From Candidatus Krumholzibacteriota bacterium (GTDB lineage Bacteria; Krumholzibacteriota; Krumholzibacteriia; LZORAL124-64-63): a stretch of DNA of 64,000 nucleotides. The position numbers and the translations under genes were made by a program. Positions within the stretch are counted from its first letter, which is position 1. Each line of letters begins with the position of its first letter. The stretch lies in assembly GCA_024275485.1 (NCBI GenBank), contig JAJRZA010000045.1, positions 1-64,000 on the forward strand. The letters run 5' to 3'. Below are positions 36,639 to 45,133 of the stretch, in pieces. A model generated the notes under the pieces. The model was not told the origin of the DNA and made no database searches. It was given only the letters and a program-made list of their open reading frames with translations.

Positions 36639-36938
36639 ATGGCTATTGAAAGACTCGTAGGTTTGTTCGTCACAGATGACGACTTGTATCAAAAATACCG
36701 AGAAGGAATGATCCCAATTTTACATTCGTACGGTGGGGGCTTTGGCTACGATTTCAAAGTTTCCGATGTCCTGAAAAGTGAGGTTGAATCACCAATCAAC
36801 CGTATCTTCACAATTTATTTTGAAAACGAAGAGGCCCTGAATTCATTTTTTTCAAATGAAGAATATTTAGAGATTCGAAACAAATATTTTGAATCATCTG
36901 TTTCGGCCATCACTACCATCGCAAAATATGTGCGGTAA
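36639..36938 (+). CDS. DUF1330-like small protein
   Basis: The 99-residue soluble protein looks like a dimeric alpha-beta barrel of the DUF1330 type. It has an N-terminal strand, a helix containing YREGMIPIL, a central GGGFGYDF turn, and the IYFENEEALNSFFSNEEY segment typical of these folds. No catalytic role is established for the family. ACAGGAGATAGAC gives a strong ribosome site. The second half is markedly AT-rich compared with nuo genes, hinting at separate ancestry. It is flanked by the degenerate stretch and the selenoprotein gene. Confidence 0.75.
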   Translation: MAIERLVGLFVTDDDLYQKYREGMIPILHSYGGGFGYDFKVSDVLKSEVESPINRIFTIYFENEEALNSFFSNEEYLEIRNKYFESSVSAITTIAKYVR

Positions 36939-37060
36939 GGGTTATTGAGGAGCCGACCTCTGTATTTTGAACTCAAATTGTCACAAAAAAACATAATTTC
37001 CGATTGCATATCTATGGTATGCTGAAAGATGAGTTTGTCCTTGGGAAGGATTTTTCCCTG

Positions 37061-37076
37061 CTCCTCAGTTTAGGAG
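37061..37076 (+). promoter_or_regulatory. Hairpin covering the ribosome site of the selenoprotein gene
   Basis: CTCCT (37061-37065) can pair with the Shine-Dalgarno AGGAG (37072-37076) across a six-base loop. A second inverted repeat (GGGAA/TTCCC, 37043-37058) lies just upstream. This could dampen or regulate translation. Confidence 0.3.
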
Positions 37077-37084
37077 AATTTGAA

Positions 37085-39085
37085 ATGAAACCTCTGCACC
37101 GGATTCTCATCCTGATCCTTGTCCTGCTGACGGCCATTCCCGCCGTGGCGCAGGTGCCTCGTTCTGTTTTTGTCGAGATGGGCTCGGCCACCTGGTGATC
37201 ATACTGTCCGCGCGCTCGCGCAGGTCTTGCGGTCATGCACGATCATTACGACACCATCGAATTCGATTCCGTGGAATATATGGCCACCTCCGGTGGATTG
37301 AGTTGTCCCGACAGCGATGCCCGCATGGCGTATTACGGCAACAACGGCTTGCCGCACTTGCTTTTCAACGGTGGCGGCATGCTGGTGGGTGCCGGCACTG
37401 ATGTTATCGACGGCAGTGTGTACCACCCCATCGTTCAGAGCCTGTTGGCTGATGCCACACCGCTGAAAATGTCCATCAGCAGCTTTAGTTTTGACGGGCA
37501 AAATGCCCATGTAACTGTGGATCTGGAGCTCGAAGGTGATCTGGCCGATATCAGCCAGACCCGCCTGCGGGTGGCGGTGCTGGAAGATGACCTGATATAC
37601 AGCAGCGTTAACTACAACAATATCCTGCGCGATATGCTGCCGGATCAGGCCCTGACCATCAATACGGCCGGTCAAGCCCAACAGATCACCATCAATTTCT
37701 CCTCTGACCCCGGTTGGGATCCTACCAACATGCGTCTGATTGCCTTTGTGCAGGACGACAGCAACAAGGAAATTCTGCAGAGTTGCAATTCCCTGCCGGC
37801 TCCCGATTATTCCTTGCGTTATTACGTTCTGGGTGAAACCGTCCTGATCGGCAGCGGCCAGATTGCTTTCGATCAAAGCGCCCTTTTCAACACCGGCTCC
37901 ATGACCGACACCTACGACATCTCTCTGGATAACAGCAGCCTGCCTGCGGGGTGGAGTGCCTCGTTCTCCCATGGGGGCTCCGATTACACCAACCTGACTG
38001 TGACCCTGGACCCTGATGCGCGGGCGCTGTTCAACGTGACCGTCGATGCCGTTTCCGTCGGCGGTGGTGAAGTCGCCCTGACTCTGCACTCCCAGAGCGG
38101 ACAGACTCCCGACCGCACCATCACTTTCAAGGTCATCACCCCCGATGTCCAGGTCCTGTTGGTGGATGACGATGGGGGTGCCGGCTATGGCGCCCTGTAT
38201 TTTGAACCCGCTATTGCTTCGACCGGCAAATCGGCCGCCACCTGGAACCGCAGCTCCGCGGGTCTTTCAGCCGAGGTGCTCGCCAACTTCGACGCGGTTG
38301 TCTGGCAATGCGGCTGGGCTTTCCCCACCGTAGACGCCGATGACCGGGCAGCCCTGGCTGCCTATCTTGATGGCGGCGGTAACCTCTTCATCACCGGCCA
38401 GGATATAGGCTGGGAAATGTACGATAACGGCGGAGCCTCCGTGGTCTGGTACAACACCTACCTGCACGCCACCTACATTAGCGATGATACCAACCTGCTG
38501 AACCTGCAGGGTGTGCACGGTGACCCCATCACCGATGGGCTGATTCTCGGCATCTCCGGTGGCGATGGCGCCAACAACCAGCAGTATCCCAGCGACATCG
38601 ACCCTCGCGGGGACGGCGCCTCGACCATTCTGACCTACGATTCCTTTCGCAATGGTGCCATCAAGGCTGACTCCGGTGGGCACAAAGTCGTCTACCTGGC
38701 TTTTGGATTTGAGGCCATCAACAACGCGGCGGATCGAGAAGTTCTCATGCAGGGTATCATCGGCTGGTTGTTGCCTGGTGAGTCTGCGGTCCCCGGTGAT
38801 TTGCCCGGCGCCATTGCTCTGCTCGGCAACGTGCCCAATCCCTTCAACCCCCAAACTGATATTCATTTCAGTGTTAGCCGGGAAACCAACGTCAAGTTGG
38901 GTTTGTACGACGTGAAGGGACACCTGGTGCGCATGCTGGATGCCGGAGTTCTCACACCAGGCGATCACAGTGTGCTTTGGGACGGCAACGACCAGGTCGG
39001 CCGCGCCATGCCTTCAGGCACCTACTTCGCCCGTATCCTGGGCGAGGGGCAGTTGAAGGCGGTGAAGATGATGTTGGTGCGCTGA
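37085..39085 (+). CDS. Secreted thioredoxin-fold (Omp28-like) selenoprotein with type IX-style sorting domain
   Basis: Read through the TGA at 37196-37198, the gene encodes 666 residues in one unbroken frame. Residues 1-22 are a clear signal peptide ending AVA. A redox motif W37-U38-S39-Y40-C41-P42 follows, where the TGA sits exactly at the first Cys of the CxxC of Omp28/thioredoxin-like proteins. A Gly-Leu-Pro (about 78-80) suits the cis-Pro loop. Middle regions are beta-rich with LLVDDDGG near 355, found in many exported FCB proteins. The last 80 or so residues form a FlgD-like/type IX sorting domain (FNPQTDIHFSV, WDGNDQVGRAMPSGTYFAR). A SECIS-like hairpin follows the TGA. AGGAGA precedes the ATG. 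Conventional gene calling starts at 37235 and loses the signal and motif. A plain nonsense mutation is the alternative. Confidence 0.8.
37196..37245 (+). promoter_or_regulatory. Bacterial SECIS-like element after the in-frame TGA
   Basis: Starting at the TGA, the RNA can form a lower stem (TGATC 37196-37200 with GATCA 37241-37245) and an apical stem CGCA (37219-37222) / TGCG (37228-37231). The apical loop is GGTCT (37223-37227). The loop G lies 24 nt after the TGA. E. coli fdhF uses the same GCAGGTCT apex. The middle of the stem is imperfect. It would recruit SelB for selenocysteine insertion. Confidence 0.7.
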
Positions 39086-39111
39086 GTCCCAACCTCGCTG
39101 GATGAAAAAAA

Positions 39112-39141
39112 GCCCCGGAGTTGTTGAACTCCGGGGCTTTT
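39112..39141. terminator. Bidirectional rho-independent terminator
   Basis: A perfect 11-bp stem (GCCCCGGAGTT with AACTCCGGGGC) with a GTTG loop, preceded by an A-run and followed by TTTT, lies between the selenoprotein gene and the convergent NifU-like gene. Confidence 0.93.
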
Positions 39142-39168
39142 GATTTGACAATCGGCTGTTGCACGAAA

Positions 39169-39393
39169 TCAGATCTGTTCCACAGCCCTGACTTCGGGAA
39201 TGGCTGCCTTCATGCGGGCTTCGATACCCTGCTTGAGGGTCATCAAGCTCATGGGGCAGTTGCCGCAGGCGCCATTCATGCGCACCAGTACGGTTCCGCT
39301 GCCCTCGTTGAAATCGATGAATTCAACATCACCACCGTCGGCCTGCAGGGTGGGGCGGATTTCATCCAGAACAGCTTCGATCTTCTCACGCAT
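39169..39393 (-). CDS. NifU-like (Nfu) iron-sulfur scaffold protein
   Basis: The 74-residue protein consists of a single NifU C-terminal domain, a scaffold or carrier for [4Fe-4S] clusters. The signature LQADGGDVEF and the cluster-binding pair Cys43-Cys46 (GACGNCPMS) are present. The ATG at 39393 is preferred because AAAGG precedes it at good distance; an in-frame ATG at 39408 gives 79 residues. It probably helps supply the many Fe-S clusters of complex I, which is an inference from function only. It shares a terminator region with the convergent selenoprotein gene. Confidence 0.93.
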   Translation of the reverse strand: MREKIEAVLDEIRPTLQADGGDVEFIDFNEGSGTVLVRMNGACGNCPMSLMTLKQGIEARMKAAIPEVRAVEQI

Positions 39394-39608
39394 GGCGTAG
39401 CCTTTCATTGAGAAAACAAGGATTGTCGATTCCTTCCATTAGTTAAAAGCTAAGTGACCCAAGCAGGATGTCAACCCTTGGTTGGAAGCGAAGCATTATT
39501 GTTGGACCTGGTGAAATGCACCGACTTAAGGTTGTGCCCAAAGGTGGCTTGCCCTATGATTCGCTCCACCTTCATCCTACACGAGCAAAGAAAGCGCACG
39601 AGGCTTCC

Positions 39609-40433
39609 ATGACCCACGAATTCGCCGAACAACTGTCCCTGATTCGGGAGTTGGCCCTCGCCGGAGGCAAAACCCTTCTTGAGAGCATGGACCAGGTGGG
39701 CACTGTCAGTCGCAAACAGGCCACCGAACTGGTCACTGACCTGGACGGACGGGTGGAGGAGCAGCTTTTACTGGGTTTGGGCCGGCATTTTCCCGATGAC
39801 AACATCCTTGCCGAAGAAACTGGTGCCCGAACGGGAAAGAGTGGTCGCACCTGGTACATCGATCCCCTTGACGGCACCACCAATTACGCCCACGGCCTGC
39901 CGACTTTTGCCATTTCCATCGCCTGCGCAACGGCCGAGCAGCTGGAACTGGCTTGCGTCTACGCACCCTATTTGGATGAAATGTATCTCGGGCTTGGAGG
40001 TGGTGGGGCCGTGCTGGAACGACCTGCGCATCAAGAATCGCGGCCCCTTCATTGCGGTAGCGCGGGCAGCATTGAAGATGCTTTGCTGGGAACCGGTTTC
40101 CCGTATGTGCGCGATGAAAATGTGGATCTGATGACCCAGCTGGTGGCTGATTTTCTCAAAGCCAACTGTCACGGTGTTCGCCGTGCCGGTAGTGCTGCGG
40201 TGGATTTGGTGCACGTGGCAGCGGGTAAGCTCGATGGTTTCTGGGAGCTGAATCTGCGACCTTGGGACACCGCCGCCGGTACCCTCATTGCCCGGGAGGC
40301 AGGGGCCCTGGTCACAGGATTTGCGGGTGAAAGCCGACCCATGCATCACGAGTCGGTGGTGGCGGCTTCACCCCAATTGCATGCGGCCATGTTACCGATC
40401 GTCCAATCCCGACTCACGAGGGAGATATCATGA
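39609..40433 (+). CDS. Inositol monophosphatase family protein
   Basis: The 274-residue enzyme is a Mg-dependent phosphomonoesterase of the IMPase/SuhB/CysQ group. Metal-binding motifs are present in order: LAEETG (about 72), WYIDPLDGTTNYAHG (about 90-105) and LRPWDTAAGTLIAREAG near 220. The substrate may be inositol-1-phosphate, histidinol phosphate or a nucleotide; sequence alone does not separate them. The ATG at 39609 is used because the frame upstream to 39468 is not family-like. It overlaps cutA by four bases and begins a three-gene operon. Confidence 0.92.
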   Translation: MTHEFAEQLSLIRELALAGGKTLLESMDQVGTVSRKQATELVTDLDGRVEEQLLLGLGRHFPDDNILAEETGARTGKSGRTWYIDPLDGTTNYAHGLPTFAISIACATAEQLELACVYAPYLDEMYLGLGGGGAVLERPAHQESRPLHCGSAGSIEDALLGTGFPYVRDENVDLMTQLVADFLKANCHGVRRAGSAAVDLVHVAAGKLDGFWELNLRPWDTAAGTLIAREAGALVTGFAGESRPMHHESVVAASPQLHAAMLPIVQSRLTREIS

Positions 40434-40801
40434 GCCAGGCCGATCTGATGATCCTGACGACGACTTTTGCCGACCGGGACAAAGCCCGGGAAGTAGCTTG
40501 CCTGATGGTGGATGCGGGGCTGGCGGTGTGCGCCCAGGTTGACGATAAAATTGAATCTTTCTACCAATGGAAAGGGGAAGTCTGTCAGGACGATGAAGTG
40601 CGGGTAACTTTCAAAATTCTCGGCGACCGTTTTGATTTGTTCTGTGGGGAATTGAAATTGAACCATCCCTATGATGTGCCTCAACTCATCGCTTGGCCCG
40701 CGTCCTTCACCGAACGAGCCTATCTGGATTGGGCTCGGGGAAAAAGTAGAATCAATGAAACTTCTGAGGACGCGGCCAAAGAAAAGGATATCAACTCATG
40801 A
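40430..40801 (+). CDS. cutA: Divalent-cation tolerance protein CutA
   Basis: The 123-residue protein is a trimeric ferredoxin-fold CutA1. Typical segments are the N-terminal strand with TTTFADRDKA, CAQVDDKIESFYQWKG with the conserved aromatic, and NHPYDVPQLIAWP. It was linked to copper tolerance in E. coli, but the molecular role remains uncertain. It overlaps both neighbours by four bases (ATGA), so it is translationally coupled with the phosphatase and the antiporter. The last dozen residues form a charged extension. Confidence 0.95.
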   Translation: MSQADLMILTTTFADRDKAREVACLMVDAGLAVCAQVDDKIESFYQWKGEVCQDDEVRVTFKILGDRFDLFCGELKLNHPYDVPQLIAWPASFTERAYLDWARGKSRINETSEDAAKEKDINS

Positions 40802-42405
40802 GCGGTGGTTGGGAATCAATCATTCCACCAGTGTTGGCCATAGGCTTGGCCCTGCTGACCCGTCAAGTCATCGTGGCCCTGTTGCTGGGCATCTGGACTG
40901 GTGCCATCATCATCGAAGGCAATGCTTTTTACGCCTTCCTGCGGGTGGGCGACGATTACCTTCTCAACGCCCTGGCCAACAAGGACCATGCATCGATTCT
41001 CCTTTTTTCAACCATGCTCGGGGGTATGGTGGGTGTACTTTCGCGCAGCGGCGCCACCGAAGGCATCGTGCATTGGCTCAGTCGCCGCGTGCGTGGCAGG
41101 CGCGGCGGCATGATCAGCACCGCATTCATGGGCACGCTCATTTTTTTTGACGACTACGCCAACACCCTTTTGGTAGGTTCGACCATGCGCCCGCTGACTG
41201 ATCGTCTCAAGATCTCCCGGGAAAAATTGGCCTGGCTGGTGGATAGCACCGCAGCTCCGGTGGCCACCGTGGCGGTGATTTCCACCTGGGTGGGATTTGA
41301 GGTTGGTTTGATTCAGGATGCCATGGCCCGTTTGAACGATGGCGGTCAGGCTTATACTTTTTTTCTGCGCTCGTTGCCCTTCAGCTACTATCCCCTGCTC
41401 ACGCTCTTTTTTGTTTATCTGCTCAGCCTGACCGGAAGGGATTTCGGTCCCATGCTGGCGGCCGAAAAGCGGGCCGTGGAGCAGGGTCTGGTCTTGCGCC
41501 CGGGCTCTCAGCCGGCCAGCGATGCCCCGGTCATATCCGAAGCGGATCGGCAATCACCCGATGCTAAACCTGCCCACCCGGCCCTGGCAGGTGTACCGAT
41601 TTTGGCGGTCATTTTTACCACTGCTGCCGGGTTGTATTTTGGGGGTCGGCAAACTGCTGTGGCCAATGGAATTGCTTCGCCGCAGTTGCGGGAAATCCTG
41701 AACAACGCCGACAGTTTTTCCGTGCTAACCTGGGCGGCTTTGGCTGGTGCAGTGCTCTCGGTTTTATTGGCCTACTTCAGTGGACGGCTGAAACTCGGTG
41801 AGGCCCTGGAAGGCTATTTGGCTGGCGCCAAATCCATGGTTATTGCCGTGACGATCCTTATTCTGGCCTGGAGCCTGAGCGCGGTGTGCGAGAAACTGGA
41901 TACGGCCGGCTTTCTGGTGGGGATCAGCCATCAGATCTTGTCGGCCCGGCTGCTGCCGATGGTGGTTTTTATCCTGGCCGCTGCGGTCAGCTTTGCCACG
42001 GGAACCAGCTGGGGCACGATGGCCATTCTTATGCCGCTGGTTTATCCACTGGGGCAGGAATTGCCCGCTGCCGCAGGATTATCATCGGCCGTGGCCACAA
42101 ACATTCATTTGGCGTCCATCAGCGCGGTGCTGGCCGGTGCAGTGTTCGGCGACCACTGTTCACCGATTTCCGATACCACCATCATGTCCTCCCTGGCTTG
42201 CGGTTCCGATCATGTGGACCATGTTCGCACCCAATTGCCATATTCCCTGACCGTGGGAATGGTTGCTGTGCTTTTCGGCTATCTGCCGGCGGGGTTCGGC
42301 TTTTCTCCCTGGCTCTCTTTGGCTGTGGGCATGTTGGTTCTGGTTCTGCTGGTTTGGCGGTTGGGGAAAAAACCGATCCTGGCCTCGGAGCGAATTGAAA
42401 CGTAA
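40798..42405 (+). CDS. NhaC-type Na+/H+ antiporter
   Basis: The 535-residue inner-membrane protein belongs to the NhaC-type antiporter family. It has about twelve helices in two repeated halves. Signature stretches are FFDDYANTLLVGSTMRP in the first half and FATGTSWGTMAILMPLVYPLG plus FGDHCSPISDTTIMSSLA in the second, characteristic of this group. A hydrophilic central loop (about 220-260) separates the halves. It would exchange sodium, or a small organic ion, for protons. It is the last gene of the cutA operon. Confidence 0.9.
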   Translation: MSGGWESIIPPVLAIGLALLTRQVIVALLLGIWTGAIIIEGNAFYAFLRVGDDYLLNALANKDHASILLFSTMLGGMVGVLSRSGATEGIVHWLSRRVRGRRGGMISTAFMGTLIFFDDYANTLLVGSTMRPLTDRLKISREKLAWLVDSTAAPVATVAVISTWVGFEVGLIQDAMARLNDGGQAYTFFLRSLPFSYYPLLTLFFVYLLSLTGRDFGPMLAAEKRAVEQGLVLRPGSQPASDAPVISEADRQSPDAKPAHPALAGVPILAVIFTTAAGLYFGGRQTAVANGIASPQLREILNNADSFSVLTWAALAGAVLSVLLAYFSGRLKLGEALEGYLAGAKSMVIAVTILILAWSLSAVCEKLDTAGFLVGISHQILSARLLPMVVFILAAAVSFATGTSWGTMAILMPLVYPLGQELPAAAGLSSAVATNIHLASISAVLAGAVFGDHCSPISDTTIMSSLACGSDHVDHVRTQLPYSLTVGMVAVLFGYLPAGFGFSPWLSLAVGMLVLVLLVWRLGKKPILASERIET

Positions 42406-42481
42406 TATTAGACTGTGTCAATTATGCAGAATTGGCCAGTATTCTTGTGGGCTGATTTTAGGAACCCCGGCAGGAGTGACC

Positions 42482-43243
42482 ATGCTTCGAAATCATATCC
42501 CTGGCGCTACCAGAATCCGAATCATCGCGCTGATTCCTATCCTGCTCGTGCTGGCTTCCTGCAGCAGCGACAAAATCATCTTCCTGTATCCGGAAGAGCA
42601 GATGGACATGGCCCTGCGCAATCTGAAAACTCCCGCGATCTACATTGACGAAGTCACGGACATGCGGCCGCTGGAGCAACGCACGGGTCAAGGGCATTTT
42701 TTCAGCATCAATTACCCCAAGGACGATGCCTGGTATCGTCCTGTGACAGAAATCTATGCCGAGGCCCTGGTCCAGGACGTGGAGCAAACCCACCTGGTTG
42801 AAATTGTCTCCCTGCGCAGCGAGGCCGACTATATCTTGACGGCTGACCTGATGTCCGTCGGCTGCGAGTTCGATCGGTCCATTGCTTCCTTTCTGATCCC
42901 CACGGCCATGGGTATGGGTGCGGGCATGGTCATTGGTGACGATACTTCCGAGAGGGTGAGCACCGGCATTGCCTTGAGTGTCCTGGCTATTCTGGCCATT
43001 CCAATGCCGTCGCACAACCGGGCCGAGGCCGAGGTGCGCCTGACCTTGAAGAGCACTCAGGGTGATATTCTTTGGCAGAAAACCTGTCTCGGTGAGTTCG
43101 AGGATCGGGTTTACGTAACGGCAACCGCTCGGCAGGATCAGCAATATGTTGATGACTATTTGACTGTTGCGGTGAAGCGATGCAACGCCTGTTTGGTGGG
43201 GCAGCTGCGTCAGGCCCTGTTGGAACTCGGTGGCGGCAAATAG
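42482..43243 (+). CDS. Lipoprotein of unknown function
   Basis: The 253-residue protein has a lipoprotein signal ending in LVLASC, so it should be acylated and envelope-anchored. The body is alpha/beta with a hydrophobic glycine-rich hairpin (about 137-175: LIPTAMGMGAGMVIG, ALSVLAILAIPMP) that may insert in or lie on a membrane. Two late cysteines sit in KRCNACLVG. Such architecture is common in uncharacterised envelope lipoproteins; no family is assigned. GGCAGGAG precedes the ATG. Its stop lies three bases from that of the convergent SUI1 gene. Confidence 0.75.
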   Translation: MLRNHIPGATRIRIIALIPILLVLASCSSDKIIFLYPEEQMDMALRNLKTPAIYIDEVTDMRPLEQRTGQGHFFSINYPKDDAWYRPVTEIYAEALVQDVEQTHLVEIVSLRSEADYILTADLMSVGCEFDRSIASFLIPTAMGMGAGMVIGDDTSERVSTGIALSVLAILAIPMPSHNRAEAEVRLTLKSTQGDILWQKTCLGEFEDRVYVTATARQDQQYVDDYLTVAVKRCNACLVGQLRQALLELGGGK

Positions 43244-43246
43244 GCT

Positions 43247-43582
43247 TCAACCACCGGTTCTTTTGACCACCCAATCGTTTTTGAGCAACAGGGCGACCAC
43301 TGTTTCCCGGTGGTCGCCCTGGATTTCAATTACACCGTTTTTTACGGTGCCTCCCGAGCCACACTTTTGTTTCAGTTGTTTGGCCAGATCCTTGAGCCCA
43401 TCCCCGGCCAAAGGGACACCGGTGATCAACGTCACTCCTTTGCCCTTACGTCCCTTGGTTTCCCTGCAGACCCTGACAACACCGTCACTTTTTGGCGTCG
43501 ATGGTCCATATTGGGGAGCCGATACCTTTCGGCCTCCGTCACTGGACCAGACCAGATTTTCTTTACGATTTTTTTGCGACAT
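43247..43582 (-). CDS. yciH: SUI1/YciH translation-initiation-factor-like protein
   Basis: The 111-residue protein is a bacterial homologue of eIF1 (SUI1 domain about 30-108, with RETKGRKGKGVTLITGV, KCGSGGTVKNGVIEIQGD). E. coli YciH influences start-codon and initiator-tRNA discrimination. GGAGAAAA precedes the ATG at 43582; the longer frame to 43747 lies over the PhoH gene and is not needed. It is downstream of the PIN-PhoH gene in the same orientation (64-bp gap). An 11-bp perfect inverted repeat lies within its 3' coding region. Confidence 0.94.
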   Translation of the reverse strand: MSQKNRKENLVWSSDGGRKVSAPQYGPSTPKSDGVVRVCRETKGRKGKGVTLITGVPLAGDGLKDLAKQLKQKCGSGGTVKNGVIEIQGDHRETVVALLLKNDWVVKRTGG

Positions 43583-43646
43583 ATTTTTTCTCCGCGGGCG
43601 CCGAGCCCCGGGATCATCTCCTGGTATGGTCTCCAGGGGGGACAAA

Positions 43647-44999
43647 TTAAAGCAGACTGGCCGCCAGGCTGGCCAATTCGCTGCGCTCACTCTTGGCCAA
43701 CGTGACATGCCCGTGGATGGGATTGTCCTTGAAACGTTCCACCACATAGGTCAGCCCGTTGGACGATGCGTCGAGATAAGGATTGTCAATCTGGTAGGCA
43801 TCGCCTGTCAGAACAACCTTGGCGTCTTCACCCGCACGGCTGACCACGGTTTTTACTTCGTGGGGAGTCAGGTTCTGGGCTTCGTCGATGATGATGAACA
43901 ACTTCGGCAAACTGCGTCCGCGAATGTAGGTCACCGCCTCGACTTCCACCACACCGGTGTCGTACAGGTACTGCACCTTGTCGGTGGTATTTTCGAGTTT
44001 GGGATCCACCAGGTAGTGCAAATTGTCCGAGACGGGTCCCATCCAACTACTGAGCTTTTCTTCCTTGGAGCCCGGCAGGTAACCGATGTCCTTGCCCAGG
44101 GGCATGATCGGCCGTGAAACCATGATCCTGCGGTATCTTTTTTCTTCGGCAACCAGTTGCAACCCCGCTGCCAGAGCCAGCAGGGTCTTGCCTGTGCCGG
44201 CCTGGCCGAGCATGGTCACCAGCTTGATGTCCGGTCGCAACAGCATCTCCAGGGCAAACTGTTGGTGCAGATTGCGCGCTGTCAAACCCCAGGGATGGCT
44301 GTCGCCGTATAGCAGGGGTTCGACCATTCCGCTTTCGGCCCGGAAAATTCCTCGGGCAGTGTGCTTGGGGTTGGTTAAACCCTTGAGCAGGATACCCTCG
44401 TTGGGACTCAGCTCGGCATCCAGATATACGGGCTTACCTTGATAAAAACCATCGATGACATCTTCAGCCACTTCGTGTTCGCTGACTCCGGTGAAGAGTT
44501 CGTCGAAATTGATTTTGCTGGTAAGATAATCATTGGTCGTGATGCCCAGTGCATCGGCCTTGACCCTGGCATTGATATCCTTGGTGATGAACTCCACATC
44601 GGCGCCGCCGGCTTCCAACGCGCAGGCCACCGAGAGGATGCGGTTGTCCATGAGGGATCTGTCCATGCCCTTGGGCAGATAGTCCACATAACTTTTGACG
44701 GTGACATATAGTTTGCCACCGCCTGGTAATTTCACACCCTTGCTCAAGGGATTGCCATCGCGCAAACCATCGATGGTGCGGATGACCCGACGGGCATTGC
44801 GACCTCTCTCGTCGTTGCCGCGTTTGAAGTTATCCAGCTCTTCCAGAACTTCCACGGTGAGGATTACATTGTTGTCTTCAAAGGAGGTGAGGCAGGCGGC
44901 GTCGTGAAGCAGAACGTTGGTGTCGAGCAGGAAACAGCGGCCTTCGGGTACGGGGATGCTATTCTTTTCGTCGATCCAGTGACCGATTGGGTTTTCCAT
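43647..44999 (-). CDS. PIN-PhoH fusion ATPase (PhoH2 type)
   Basis: The 450-residue protein joins an N-terminal PIN RNase domain (LLDTNVLLHD, the acidic site continuing with VEVLEELDNFK and ITKDINARVKA) to a C-terminal PhoH P-loop ATPase. The ATPase has Walker A GQAGTGKT and Walker B FIIIDEAQNL. PhoH2 proteins studied elsewhere act as RNA helicase-ribonucleases. The start is ATG 44999 preceded by GGAGGG. It is divergent from the M23 peptidase gene and probably co-transcribed with SUI1, a pairing that suggests an RNA/translation role. Confidence 0.93.
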   Translation of the reverse strand: MENPIGHWIDEKNSIPVPEGRCFLLDTNVLLHDAACLTSFEDNNVILTVEVLEELDNFKRGNDERGRNARRVIRTIDGLRDGNPLSKGVKLPGGGKLYVTVKSYVDYLPKGMDRSLMDNRILSVACALEAGGADVEFITKDINARVKADALGITTNDYLTSKINFDELFTGVSEHEVAEDVIDGFYQGKPVYLDAELSPNEGILLKGLTNPKHTARGIFRAESGMVEPLLYGDSHPWGLTARNLHQQFALEMLLRPDIKLVTMLGQAGTGKTLLALAAGLQLVAEEKRYRRIMVSRPIMPLGKDIGYLPGSKEEKLSSWMGPVSDNLHYLVDPKLENTTDKVQYLYDTGVVEVEAVTYIRGRSLPKLFIIIDEAQNLTPHEVKTVVSRAGEDAKVVLTGDAYQIDNPYLDASSNGLTYVVERFKDNPIHGHVTLAKSERSELASLAASLL

Positions 45000-45133
45000 A
45001 TTTTCCCTCCGGTTGAGTGCGGGATGGGTGTGGATCCTTCCACATGCAATTAGTGTACACAATCAAGCTTGGGTTGTCGTGCAAAAGGTTGTGGGGTACT
45101 TTGTTGGGGTCTTCAATCCAGGAGTTGCTTTTG

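Noticed and set aside
36269-36649. 126-residue plus-strand frame after nuoN
   Set aside because: It has no family-like features, overlaps the next gene's start and its ribosome site, and the opposite strand looks more protein-like.
37235-39085. Shorter conventional gene starting at ATG 37235
   Set aside because: It has no signal peptide or ribosome site and leaves out the CxxC region that continues in frame to ATG 37085.
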